The notes under the pieces: generated by a model
Database searches by the model: none
The model's input: only the letters and a program-made list of their open reading frames with translations
What the model was told of the DNA's origin: nothing
Made by a program: the position numbers and the translations under genes
Shown: positions 22,446 to 34,237 of the stretch, piece after piece
Layout: every line of letters begins with the position of its first letter
Position numbering within the stretch: position 1 is the stretch's first letter
Assembly (NCBI GenBank): GCA_003024785.1
Contig: PUQB01000811.1
Coordinates: 29,780-93,779 of the forward strand
DNA from: Selaginella tamariscina
Lineage: Eukaryota > Streptophyta > Lycopodiopsida > Selaginellales > Selaginellaceae
DNA: 64,000 nt
Reading direction: 5' to 3'

Positions 22446-25200
22446 GCTAAGGAGCACCTAACCGTTAACCAACCATAGGGTTAAGTCCACACAAGGGTAT
22501 CTACATGGTGGTACCCTAAGACATTGTAGTCAAAATGGGTGTCAGCATATGATCCCAAAGGGTATTTGGGTAGACATGGACAAAGTTGACCACTAAGGAT
22601 TAAGCCACATGGCAATATTAACATGAGGAAGGTCGTTTCAAGAAGGGGGCTTTGCGGTCTTCACGAGCTACACAGGTTGTGCAAGGCATAGAGCCGTTTT
22701 GAATATACTTTCCTTATTTATTGTATGACCCCTTGAGTAACTCTCATATGTCCTCCACATGAAACATTGTTGATTGTTCTCTCCAATTATAGTCCATAAG
22801 AGGATGTAGTTTGCTTATGATGACGGGGTGTGCTTTGGGCCCCCACCACTCCCTCTTTACTAGTACTAAAGTTTGGCCGGATGCCCATGTCATCAGGAAG
22901 CAAACAATCACTTGAATGACGAAAAGAAGCAAGTGTTAGTAATAGCACCCTAGCAATCATGATGACAAATATTCTTTAAGTCAATTGACTGCCTAAAGGC
23001 ACTAACAAACAAAATTGGCAATAGCTCTTGGTAGCTAGGTATGCCATCCTTCTTGGGAACATTGACTAGATCCCATTGCTTGTTGAATCTTCTTTGTCGG
23101 GTAGCTCCCTGCCTGTTCACCTTCCCAATGGAGGTGGGGCATCTATTGCCTAGCTGCCTTGCTCATGAAGTTGAGGCATTAGGTTTGCTACAATGTTGGG
23201 CCCTCACTTTTAGTGGGCATAGCGATTGATGGTGTGCCTCTTCCACAAATTGACAAAATTGGTTTAAGTCATGACCTAGATGAATTTTTAAATTGTGGTG
23301 GTTGCCTAACCAACTCGTAGGTCTCCATATGCTCCAAGGATTCTTCCCATCTGTGTGAAATTGATCTCCTTGATGCTACCTTGTTCTTGAGGTGATACAT
23401 ACCTCCCTAGTGTGGTTGATCCATCCCTATGTGATCAACTAGCAACTATCTAAGGCAATTGAGGAGTTACAATAAGTGATCTCTCATCAATAGGGGAGAA
23501 CTCCCACTAGCAAGTAGGAGAACTCATGATGAGCAGGGGGTTGTCAATAAAGGCATAAAGGTTGGGAGAAGGGCAAGGCAAGAGGAACGACAATCACCAT
23601 CCCAACTAGTAAGAGTTTGCCCACTAGATCTCAAACCAACAACACATCACCTGAAGAAAGGCAAAGGAATTAGAAGAAGGATGAGGCAAAAGGGATGTTG
23701 CCATCACCTAAGTGGCCACTCAATAAGAAGTTATGGCGACTACCCAATGGAAGAGCATCTACAACAGCACAAAGCCTTAAACGAGGTAAGGCTAGAGGTA
23801 ACACTCACCACCCATTTGAGAGAGAAGATGCCCTCATTTGAGTCACTATTGTCATGGCTGAAGCCAATAATATAGTATGAACAAATTTTTTAGTAAGAAG
23901 AAAGAGAGAAGGAAATATACTAATTGATTAATTTACAAAAAATTAACCAATAACTAATGTTAAACTAGAATATTAAAACTCTAATCCTAGTCTTCTTTAT
24001 ATATTAGGATATGATGTCCATGGATCACTAGTTATAAATTTGAATCTGAATTTGGACTATCGATCACATATCTAAAAATTTGGACCTCTGATTTTGGATC
24101 TAAATATGGACTAGTGACCATGAATCTAATCTGGATCATTAGCTCTTGATCTAGAATAGCCTAAAGGAATATTTTAGTATTGGCATATTTCAATACAACA
24201 TCAAGCAAGCCATAGATGCAACGCACAACCATAATATGGTGTTAAAATAAAATGTTAGGAGAATAGGAATCCTACTATAGAAAGAATAAAGGTAGGAAGG
24301 TTGATAGGTATTTTTGAAAGAAAGTTGCATAGGAAGAAAATTCTTACCGAGAGAAAGAGAAAAAGGAAAATGGCATCTTGAAAGGAAAAAGGTTGATGTG
24401 GTTGAGGGAGAGTGTGTTCAATCATGTGACATATATATAAAGATGTTAAAGTGAAGCTATTATTTGTGGACTTGTATACATTTCAAATACATATTATGAT
24501 GCATTTACACTTGGGTGTGTGTAGCAATATGGAAACAAGTAAAAGAGAATATAATAATGTATATGTACCTGTGTATTTTCTTTTTGTATATCATACATAC
24601 ATGTGCAACGATAAATGTATACGTACGTACATAAGAAAATATATATACAATGAAATAACTAATGTTATGTACATGAATAGTGTTTTATTGCATACAAGAT
24701 TTGCTTTAAGAAAACATACCAGTAACAGCCTTATGACATGATTACAATTTTTATGATATTATATAGGATCCCATATAATGACGAGTGAGCAGCTAGTATG
24801 GGAGTCTTGTCCGAGCGTGGGATGAGGTCCCCTGATGTCACGTGAATTGAATCGGTTAGTACCATAGCTCGTGTGTGTAGTCAAATTTTTTTAACTAATT
24901 ATATATTAGTATCGTACTATTTAACCAAATTATTAGAGTAAGTGTTTAAGTAAAACCTGGCTAATGGTATGTTTATAATAATATAACACATGGAGGAATA
25001 TATATACCTTAATAATCTTCTAATTGAAATATGTAACGTACATATACATACATAAAACATATAACGTACACTGTCTTAAGTCTAGAAGCGTGTGTTCTTT
25101 AAGTTGTTGCACAAGCTCCAATAGTCCTCGTCTGGAAACTGATAAAGGAATCAAATTCTTAATCCGGATATTACACATTCCTTTACGTGGGTATAGCATA
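22446..25200. other. No gene recognised
   Basis: Mixed sequence with short frames only. The part up to about 23870 has the base use of decayed element DNA. From 23880 on it is AT-rich with TA/CA tracts. I see no domain, RNA gene or structural repeat that I could name. Confidence 0.4.
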
Positions 25201-25210
25201 TAAATACGAA

Positions 25211-25636
25211 ATGTATATGGTAGCTCGGATCGCGTTCTTGTTCATTTTGGTGTCCGTAGTTGAGTTCGGACGGTCCGAGGATGACTCGGCTTACAAGCTC
25301 GGACACTCCAAAGGTGGATCAGTTGACAAGCTCGGGGCAAGCCAAATATGAAGGTAAAGACATCTTCCTCATGGTTCTTGGAATCCGAGTTCATCTCGGA
25401 CTTCCAGTTCATATTCTCGAGTTTACTATGAGAGCTTCGGTAGTCCGACGTCTAGTCCGAGGTCGAGTCCGAGCTTTTTTGCTGAAGCCGGATATGATGC
25501 TTCTAACGGGGGATTCTCGGATGGCTATGATCCTTCTTACAAGCCTTCACACCGGCTGCCCGTGCTCGGCATCTCTGGGAGTAATCCGGCCTCGGACAAT
25601 ATGCATGTCAATAGGAAGCCTGCTTTTGGGAATTGA
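25211..25636 (+). pseudogene. Possible small secreted Ser/Pro/Tyr-rich protein
   Basis: From ATG 25211 the frame reads a hydrophobic leader, MVARIAFLFILVSVVEFG, that looks like a signal peptide, then DDSAYKLGHSKGGSVDKLG. Two in-frame stops (near 25352-25360) follow. The same frame then stays open to 25636 and reads like a low-complexity extracellular protein: SSSRTSSSYSRVYYESFGS, SPTSSPRSSPSFFAEAGYD, SDGYDPSYKPSHR. A competing frame (25260-25691) is open for 143 codons but looks less protein-like. TATAAATA lies only about 6 bp before the ATG, which argues against that start. The segment is full of TCGGA/TCCGA words and is richer in GC than its surroundings. I do not recognise a family. Confidence 0.35.
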
Positions 25637-25785
25637 TGCACAGGTGTTAGTTGAGTTTTTCTTTGTTTCCTCTCTTTTATGTATTGCTTGATATGTTTAA
25701 GTTACTCTATTCTGTATATTTCTTGGTCGTGGGTGTGTGTTAATATACGTACACGCATTGCGTATTTTCGGATGTGTATTGTAAT

Positions 25786-25831
25786 GGTTCCATAGTCTAG
25801 TGGTTACGACATTGGACTTTGAATCCAAGGA
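25786..25831 (+). tRNA. 5' half of tRNA-Gln(TTG), truncated
   Basis: GGTTCCATAGTCTAGTGGTT, then ACGACA and TTGGACTTTGAATCCAA. This matches the acceptor 5' strand, D arm and anticodon arm (anticodon TTG in the loop CTTTGAA) of plant tRNA-Gln. The variable region, T arm and 3' acceptor strand are missing; AT-rich DNA follows GGACG. It is a pseudogene or retroposed half tRNA, not a working gene. Confidence 0.75.
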
Positions 25832-27225
25832 CGTTAAACAGTACATGCATATATTTATATGTATTTACTGCCAATTTATGTTATAATTTTAAATATATTA
25901 ATTAAAATATCATTAAGTTACACAAGGCTGTATGCTATGTGACTATATGCACCTCAATATGTTGATGTGTGTTCTAATATATATCATAATAAAACAGTTT
26001 TTCAAAAATATTAAAATTTAAAGTGGTTTGACAAAACAGCCCAATATATTATAAATATATTTGGTTTATTTATCGTGCGATAACTAAATTACGTACCCAA
26101 CGTGTATGAAATGAATTTGTAAAACTTTCACATGCTTTCATCAAACAATATATATTGATAATTCATGATAGACATTTCTATGTTGTACATCAAATATACG
26201 TTGTAAATATTTTACACAAATAATAAACATTAAAGCACGCGCGCGCACACACACACACACATACAAGCGACATGAACTTCCACGTTGTTTATGTAGAATA
26301 TACATTTATATGTTATTCGTTTGCATGTCATGAACTTACTAACGTTTATCTATAATACATTCATGTGTATTGCATAGTATATACATACGTCTTCATTTCC
26401 ACGTATGCATGTAGTATTTATACCTCTAAATCCGCCCCGCTCACACAGATGCATGTCTAGGTGTACGTGTTTGAGTGCGTGGTCGCGTGCTGTTTTACTA
26501 GCTTGTGTTCTATACACTTGTATTAAGTCCATATGCATATCATAATTGATAACTTGAGACATGAGCATGTTATATATATGAAACATGCTGCTTATAAGTA
26601 CTACTACTATCACGTCCATCTCTTTATATGCGTTTCAGTATACATATACAAATACCATACGCATAGATTTATCACGATTTTATTTGTAGTTTCAAATACA
26701 TTGCATCTATTACTGTGAAAACATATGGTAGTGACGGATTGACCATCCACATATAGATGTATGTGTGCATGTATATTCATGATACAACAGTCAGAATTGA
26801 ATTTGTAATAAGTCTGATCAACATATTTATATCAAAATAAACAAAACAAACACACCTTATAATCGCATATGTGACGTGTATTTACACAACCAAGAAAAAT
26901 TCTTGTTGTCAAACTATGATGCCCTGTAAGCGCGCGCACACACACACTTGCTACACCCCCTACCACCTCTTCGAAATGTATCTTTTATAAATACATTATA
27001 AAATTTTAAAGAATTTAATTTATGTTAATGTATATACTATATTAATATGCAATTTCTTTTTAAAATTTGATTTAAATTTAATTGGAATCAAAATACTAAA
27101 GTACAGATTTTACATATATTCAAATTTAAAATTGAATATAAAATTAAATAATTAATTTTAACGATAACAAATAATTTTAAAAAATTTGCAAAAAAAACTG
27201 AGGAATTTTGTAGCCTACTAGGGGG
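25832..27225. other. AT-rich DNA with CA/GC microsatellites
   Basis: No gene seen. There are (CG)/(CA) tracts near 26237-26262 and 26931-26947. Otherwise it is AT-rich with stops in all frames. Confidence 0.5.
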
Positions 27226-28431
27226 TTGTTAGAGGCTGAGTTCATTCTTCAAATATTTATGATTTTTGTTCACACAGACACACACTTGCACGCACGCACT
27301 ACACACAACAAATGCACAAACACATGGGATTCTGCCAACCATCTCAATGGCCGTTCAGTCTTTGATGCTTTGGCTAAGATATCAGTTTCTCAGGCCGTTC
27401 TTCTAAGGTAAGCCTATTGCTACACGTACATATCGATATACATCCAGATGGATAATCCCACCGGGGCATGGCTCATGCAGGATGGAAGTTGACCGGACTC
27501 AGTTCAGTCCACCTAATCAAACTTTGTACCCGGAATAAATGTTGAGCAGTGGGGGGTGGGGAGGGGGAGATAGAGAGAGAGATGGTTCTACATGCTCTTC
27601 TCAGGAGTTCATCTCATAAAGACGCATAGGACCTGCATCCAGATGGGACAGTCAGAAACTGAACACTGTAATCCCCTCGGTACTTGCTCACGGACGGAGG
27701 TTTATTCTTCTCAGTAGGAAATCCTGCAGTCATTAGTTGACTGTTTCGCTAAGCTTGCTGAAGCACTGTGAGCGTGGGAATGAAGCAATCTTATTCTGCT
27801 ATGGAGTATTAGACGAGGAGCATAAGGGTACACGCATACACACCACGCACGCGCGCACACGCACGTGTTTGTCCATGTTTTATGTTACAGGACAACGAGA
27901 GATGACCAGCTCTAGTTAGGATAGGGGAATATAAGTCGATATAGACACGTGTCTATGTATTTTAATACAGAATACTATTTGTACATTAAGTGTATTTCAG
28001 GTGAAGATGCAGTTGAAGAAATTAGGGCATTCAGGAGAGGATGGAAGCAGCACGAAGAAGATCATATGTGTTTGTATAGCATATATGTGTGTGGTGATAC
28101 ATATACGTGTAGTATATATCACCATCGTCAATAAAATCTTGACGTAATTAGCAACATATTAAAAATATGTTTAAAAGTGGATATTGTCATGTCATTGTGT
28201 AAATCTACACATCTAAGACTTTCTACTCGTGAAGAGAGTAATCATTTTGAAGTGTTTTCCAAAATATTATTTACAATGTAATATTCATTTATATTTATAG
28301 TGTATTTTCTTGAGATATTAACGTGTGCACCCACCCAATTGAGCAATTTCTTCTCTAGTCTAACTTCACCCATACACTGGAATTTGTTGTATGTATATAT
28401 AAGGATTGATATTAAACTTAAAAAGAAAATA
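27226..28431 (+). repeat. Duplicated block G1 with exon-like segment
   Basis: It shares several stretches with 36835-37400 (same strand) and, inverted, with 38852-39690. The exon-like part at 27330-27411 reads FDALAKISVSQAVLLR and ends at AAG|GTAAGC, a good splice donor. The copy at 36840-36915 reads LDALTKISVSQAILLR with the same donor. Function unknown. The block ends in a TATA-containing segment (TATATATAAGG near 28397) upstream of the germin-like frame. Confidence 0.6.
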
Positions 28432-28672
28432 TGGATCTTCTAGTGGGTCTCTCACTTGCTTTTTAACTCTATCCAGTATTTGATTTCTGCATACCAGCTA
28501 ACAACCTCTATCCCTGCAAGCCACTCTCCAAAGTAACTGCAGATGACTTCCATTCTAGCTTACTCCATGTAGATAATGAAACATTTCCCCCAGGGTCTCT
28601 GGATTTTACCGAGGCAATTGTGAGCACATTTCCTGGGTTAAACACTATGGGTATATCCGTGGCACATGAAGG
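28432..28672 (+). pseudogene. Germin-like protein, N-terminal fragment
   Basis: Germin-like proteins are secreted cupins. After the ATG at 28432 a signal-peptide-like leader is broken by a stop, then the frame reads FDFCIPANN, YPCKPLSKVTADDFHSS, PPGSLDFTEAIVSTFPGLNTMGISVAH. These match the germin N-terminal region (DFC, PCK, VTADDF, FPxLNTxGIS). Similarity ends right after GISVAH, so the metal-binding cupin core is absent. It is near-identical to the start of the minus-strand copy at 38851. Confidence 0.75.
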
Positions 28673-29978
28673 TACACATGAAAGCTACGCAAGATTGTGT
28701 GTGTGTGTGCGACAAGGTTTTATGGTGTTTGACTCAGCAAGCCTGTGGTACTGGTTATACAATCACGTGCTTAATGCTATGTGAGAATCAACTTAATATA
28801 TAAGCTTGGAGCTGGACTTAAGAAGTGGTGGCACCGAATTTCCAACGAGGATTGACGATTGTTACATAAGATCTCTTCCTAAAGAAGAGGGAGTACGATT
28901 GACTGCATACGTGAATTATTTAGTTTCGGTAGGCTTTTATTAATTATTGAAGCACCCAACAATATAGCATAAGAAATGCATTCTTCTAGTTGTGTGTGAG
29001 TTAATAATTGTGGTTTAAAATAGACCCATTGTGCGGTTCAGGACTTAAGTTCTCACATGTGGGTAACCAAAGTGGATGTTAGTCTGGATCTACACCAGGA
29101 AACAAATGAAATTGGTATAGAGCACAGAGATTCAGAGAAGCACCTATTTGCAATACTTCATCATTGTAGTTGGGGAGCACTTGCATTTCCAGTTGAATGT
29201 AAGCCTAGTATATATGTTGTTATTTTAACAAAAATAATGCATATATGCTGGTGGGTATAGCATTAGATTGCATATGCGTATAAAACACACACAGATATGT
29301 ATGTATGTGTAACATATGAATATATTTAAGGAGTCGATATAGTATAACTGCTTCTAGAATCTATTATTGGTAAAATTATTATACTAATGTATCGTTTTGT
29401 TTCAGAGTTCATTTCATCGTTTATGCCGATTGATGATCGTTGGAACGGAAGGAAGATGGTTGTGCATTTATATATCTTACTATCTATTTTTATAAATATA
29501 TAAGTCACATTTAAGGTTTAATTTTTTTATTATTATATTTAATATTTATATTAATTATATTTTTATTTAATCTTATAAGACATGATGAAGGTATGTCTGA
29601 GAGAGAGAAACCAGTAAATTGTGACATTGATAATGTTTACAAATGTAAACATTAGAACGGTAATGAAGTGGTGTGGTAGTTGTTATTATATATAATCACA
29701 TATACAGTTAACCTATAGTTTGAAATAATAAAAGTGCTTATATATCTAGCAATTTTCATGGCGACATATAAAACACTGGTTTAACTAAGCATCGTAATGG
29801 TATCAAAAAAACGTGTCTTTTGAATACGGAGACAACCAATCAATGAGTTAATCAGCGATGTTATTCTTCCATGTTATGAGTGGGCGAACTAGGTCCTTAA
29901 ATGTTTGCATGAACCTTTTGTGCACGACCTTGTATTCTATGGGAGAGGTCGAGTAGATGACCTCGTAACCCATTTGCA
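28673..29978. other. AT-rich spacer, no clear gene
   Basis: One 67-codon frame (29057-29260, reading DLHQETNEIGIEH) has no family I know. The rest is AT-rich with microsatellite-like TG and TA runs. Confidence 0.4.
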
Positions 29979-30433
29979 TCACACGATCAGGCGTACCAAA
30001 CTGTGCCATATATAGACCTTTCCTTCACCTCCATGCTTCAAACCAGCTGCAACAATATGCTTTGGATAGGGCGTAGTCCTCCAAACCACCTTAGTATCAA
30101 CTATGATCTCCCCTAGAACTGTCACTACGCCACATTCAAGCTTAAGCAACGCCAAGTTCTCACTAGAGCCTCTTCCCACCACCAAGAAGTTGGTAGTACT
30201 ATCCCAAGCTACGAAATAGCTAACGGCTCCACAGTATGTAGATATGCAAACTCCCTTGGCTCTAATTCCAAGAACACGATTCTTTTCCCACTGATAACAT
30301 AACACCTGTTGTCAACCACAAGCGGAGACATGTCGACATGGGACGAGTTGACAAAGACCCAGCTTTCTTGTGCCGAATCGTACACGCACGACACCCCCCT
30401 TTGTGAACAGTAGTCTTGATGATCTGAATTCAC
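29979..30433 (-). pseudogene. F-box/kelch-like beta-propeller remnant
   Basis: Two overlapping minus-strand frames read as one protein. The first has SCVYDSAQESWVFVN and PLVVDNRCYVISGKRIVFLEL. The second continues FVAWDSTTNFLVVGRGSS and VVTVLGEIIVDTKVVWR. The alternation of 'Y-D-x-x-x-x-W' and 'YVISG' blocks resembles kelch or F-box-associated propeller repeats. A frameshift joins the blocks, and no F-box is visible. The family call is tentative. Confidence 0.4.
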
Positions 30434-30778
30434 TCACATTGCTATGTCGTATTTTCTCATGAAGTTACCTCGTTCTCTGAGTACCACCTTTGTATTGTAT
30501 GTGCATAGATTGTACAGAATTATAACCATTTCGAGATCGTCAGTGATGCAGCCTGTCCAATAACACTTTTTCCAGAGTGCATTCCCATGATTTAAAGGTC
30601 AAAGACTGTACACACACACTCTAAAGGGGACTCCTGCTTCTCTGTCTCGGCATCTAACACTGAAGCTAAACACAATCTTTTAGGGCAGCTGTAGGTCAGC
30701 CATCTTGCTGATCCTTAGAGCCTCAGTTTTTTCTTAAGGTCTGGTTTAACAATGCAATGACATATTGACAAAATTAGT

Positions 30779-32290
30779 CTAATTGCTAGGTTTAACTTCT
30801 TTTTCTTGAAGCATACTAGGTAATACATTTATGTTGTACATATCCATCAGCCTGTTTGCCACAACTATGTCCGAATCAATTCCTCGGTCTTTCATCCCTG
30901 TTTCAAGACAAAGTTGCTTCTCTGAAGCTTTCTCACTGGCCAAGGCCGAGCAATGCTTTGAGTGCAGCAACATATTTGAGGGAGTGCGGTTCCCACTCCA
31001 TACTTCTCACTAGATCCATAGCCACTGAGCTCCCCCTGTTTCGAACATATCCTAGTATCAGGGACTCCAAGTGGGAGCATTCTTCAAACTCATCCGGTTG
31101 AACACCTCCCTGGCACGATTTATGCTTCCGCAGCTGCTGTACATATCCACCAAAGCACTTGCCACTCCTATATATCCACATTCTCTAGTTGTTTGTGGAT
31201 GCCAATTTCCTTCTCCAAGCATAAATCTTTCTCTGCATCATCTTTGATTGCTAATAGCGCGCAGGACTTCAGCTCAGCGGCAAATGTGACAATGGTAGCT
31301 CATAGATCCAGCACTATCATGCTATCTCCGTTTTGAGCATACCCCAAGATGAGAGTGTTCCAAGCTGCAACATCCTTGAAAACCATCTTGTCAAACACCT
31401 CCCCGGCACTATTCATGCTTCCACAGTTGTTATACATATCCAACAACGTGGTAGCCACCATGCTGGTGGAATTCCATCCCCTTCTCAAGACAGAGCCGTT
31501 TTTCACAAGCGTGCACAAGCCTTGAGTGCAGCCATCGAATCTGGTTCACAGTCCATGCTGCTGAATAAATCCAGAGCCACGAAGCTTTCCCCGCTTTCCA
31601 CATATCCATGAATGAGCCTGTTCCAGGTAACAATTTCCTTGCGAATCATGTGATGCATGCTTCCGCATTTGCTGTATATGTCCACCAGAGTGCTTGACAC
31701 AATGATGTTGGACTCGAATCCTCGATCTTTAACTTGTTTGTGAATGGCAATCCCCTTCTCGAGAGCGAAGCCACGAATGTGAAAGAATCCTATTGAACGA
31801 ATCCATAGCTACTAACTCTGCCCGTTTTCAGCGTACCCCGGCAGCCTGAGCGACGCCAAGGATGCACGGAGGAAAAGCAGGACGTGATCTCCTGTACAAA
31901 GTTGGAAGATTTTTCTGAGCATCTATGCCATGCCCAGAAGCAGGCACTAGAAGCCCGAAGAAGCAACATGGGAACCCACAACAATGGCTGCTGCATTGGT
32001 CACAATGCGTGGCAAATACCGGAACATGGAACTTGCACAGCACTTGGACATCGTCGTCTGGAATTCTCTTGTTACAGAGCGTGATTAGTAAATTTCTTTG
32101 CAGCGAGCCAAATTAAAGCTGGGCCTCCTCGCATGTTGCGACGAAGGCCGCAGAGTCTGCTGCAATGCCCTCCGGCTCCATCTCCATCTCTTGCATGAGT
32201 AACATTGCGAATGGCGATCCTGTTCAATGCACCCGCAATTGGCATACATCTGCACTACCAGATATCGCTAAGACCAGATGAGCGCCTAGG
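30779..32290 (-). pseudogene. Pentatricopeptide repeat (PPR, PLS-type) protein remnant
   Basis: PPR proteins bind organellar RNA. On the minus strand, several frames carry typical repeats: LVVQMYANCGCIE near 32260; SSTLVDIYSKCGSMHHM at 31700-31650; IVTWNRLIHGYVESGESF, VALDLFSSMDCEPDS; TTLLDMYNNCGSMNSAGEVF, DVAAWNTLILGYAQNGDS at 31460-31310; LILGYVRNRGSSVAMDLVRS near 31090; VVANRLMDMYN near 30860. Order and spacing fit one PPR gene of at least five repeats, but the frame changes several times and no start or C-terminal E/DYW domain is visible. Pseudogene or heavily error-ridden copy. Confidence 0.75.
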
Positions 32291-32404
32291 CGCTCCCACA
32301 TTGCCGGAGCAATGCATTGACGCTCGCCAGTTTCCCTAAATTTGTTTGTGGCACTAGTGGAATTTATTTGGCTAGATTCTAGAGCAACAATATGCAGCAT
32401 CATT

Positions 32405-33783
32405 TTAAGCTTCGAATTCGAAAATCCTCAGGCCATCTTTCATGTCCTGTACGAGAGTCTTGAATAACTCGTCATCCTCAGTGGTGAACTCTATTGACTG
32501 CATAGCGTCCTCAAGCCCACCATGGCGTGCCTTAAAAAGCAGTTCCCACCATTTTGCCCAAACAGGGCCATCCACCGGCAGCAATCCCTCAGACTTGAGC
32601 AAACTACAGTCTTCCATGTGTTGAGCAATAAAGACCACAGCTGCTGTCCTGTTGCCAAATACCACCTTCTTCTTCAACTCAACCCAAAGTGCTCTCTAGC
32701 CTTCCGGGCAAAACCCAGCTTGCCATTCTTGGACCCCTTGATCATGTCGACAACTAGACCCACGAGATTGGCACCTATGAACCATACCTGCCCATAGACT
32801 GAAACGTTGGGGAGCCATATGCTAGCGATGGAGTATGCGTAGAGCATGACTCCCGATAAGAACAGAGCTAACCTGCCAAGCAGCTTATCTTCTTGCTTCA
32901 ACTTACGTTGAAAGAGTGCCTGGACCAAATCCTCTGTGCCTTCAACGATGTGAAATGTGTCGCTGTTGCTGTAAATGAGGCAGTCTCCCCGCTTGGGCGC
33001 ACCTCTAGCAATCTCCGGCTCAGCATATTTGAACACAAAGATGGACTGTACTGTCCAGACTGCAAGTGCCATCCCGAGAGTACCTAATGTGATGAGACCT
33101 GCTGTGAACCATTCCTTGGTGATCCCTGCCATGCAGATAAACCCTGCTGTGAGAACAAGGGGCAGCCAGCCCAATAGGAGCCAGTCCATATATGTTCCTT
33201 TGAGCTTAGCTCGAGCACTACATACAGTGCCTGTTGATAAGACCAGCACCTCAACACTTCGACCAGCGTTTCTACCCTCAGTTTTTCTTTGTTGAGGCTT
33301 CCACAGCCCCTTATGCTCACTTATGACACTGGCACCCACAGTGTTGAGCACAGGGCATTTGGTGTTGGAATAGAGGCCCAGATACTGCAACCCTTGAGGG
33401 CATTCCAAGTGAGGAGGAGCAGAGTTGCCAAGAGCCAATAGCTGGGCCACAGGGAAGCCAGTCATCTGGAGGATAGATGTGGCAAGGGACAGGCTTCCTG
33501 GGCCTACATGACCGGTGATGCTGAACATGTCATTCATAGATGAGAATGCGAAGCTCTTCTTTGCAGATTCAGTGCCGAGGGCAGAAATTAGACCCACCAG
33601 ATCCAGCTTCTTTGTTCTGATGCGATCGATATCCGACCTTATTAGATCATTTGCTTCATCTCCGGCCTGTACTGCAGCAAATTGCTGTAAGAGAAGCACC
33701 GTGACCTGAAGGATGAGAGATGATGCCCACTTCCGCAGCATGGCGTCTGATCTGGTTGGGGTTCCAATGTGCATGCCTCGCAT
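32405..33783 (-). CDS. Multi-pass membrane protein, unknown function (frameshift near C-terminus)
   Basis: A 369-codon frame from ATG 33783 to 32674. A hydrophobic segment near residues 20-40 (ILQVTVLLLQQFAAVQAGDE) looks like a signal peptide or anchor. Hydrophobic helices occur at roughly residues 200-220 (WLLLGWLPLVLTAGFICMAG), 225-250 (WFTAGLITLGTLGMALAVWT), 300-320 (LALFLSGVMLYAYSIASIWL) and 325-340 (VWFIGANLVGLVVDMIKG). After KARE the frame stops, and a shifted frame (32690-32405) continues ALWVELKKKVVFGNRTAAVV to a soluble tail ending IFEFEA. That points to a one-base indel. The gene is divergent from the HET-domain gene, with about 450 bp between starts. I do not recognise the family. 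Confidence 0.65.
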
Positions 33784-34237
33784 TCGACGGCTTTCGTACC
33801 CTTTATAGGAGGATTAAACTTCTATACAATGGCAAGTTTCAACGAAGGATTTCAAAATGTTTAATATTCACTATTGCCACGTCAGTATATAATTAAACAG
33901 CTGTTAATAATATAGATATTAAATATATTACTAAACTGGAATAATAAACAGGCTGCGAAATGGAGTGCAATTTATTGCGATTTAATACGATATATTGCAA
34001 TCTGTTAGTGGGCCCCACATCCACATCATTGCTAAGTCATCTCCAGCTGGCACTGGATCGCGATCTGTGATGTCAATGCCTAAGTTTCTTAGGAAACCAA
34101 GCTCTGGTCCATGATACCCATAATGATCGCACATGGGGCACGAAGACGAAAGCCGAACGTGTCTTTGTCGCCTTGGATGGTACATCATACATGCTTTCTC
34201 GGGCTTCATCTTCCTGTGTGCTCACTGCTCTCATATC
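33784..34237. promoter_or_regulatory. Divergent intergenic region, membrane protein / HET gene
   Basis: This 454-bp stretch separates the two start codons and should hold both promoters. The centre (33850-33990) is AT-rich. I see no clear TATA box for either gene. An in-frame upstream ATG at 34133 would lengthen the HET protein by 35 residues. Confidence 0.35.
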
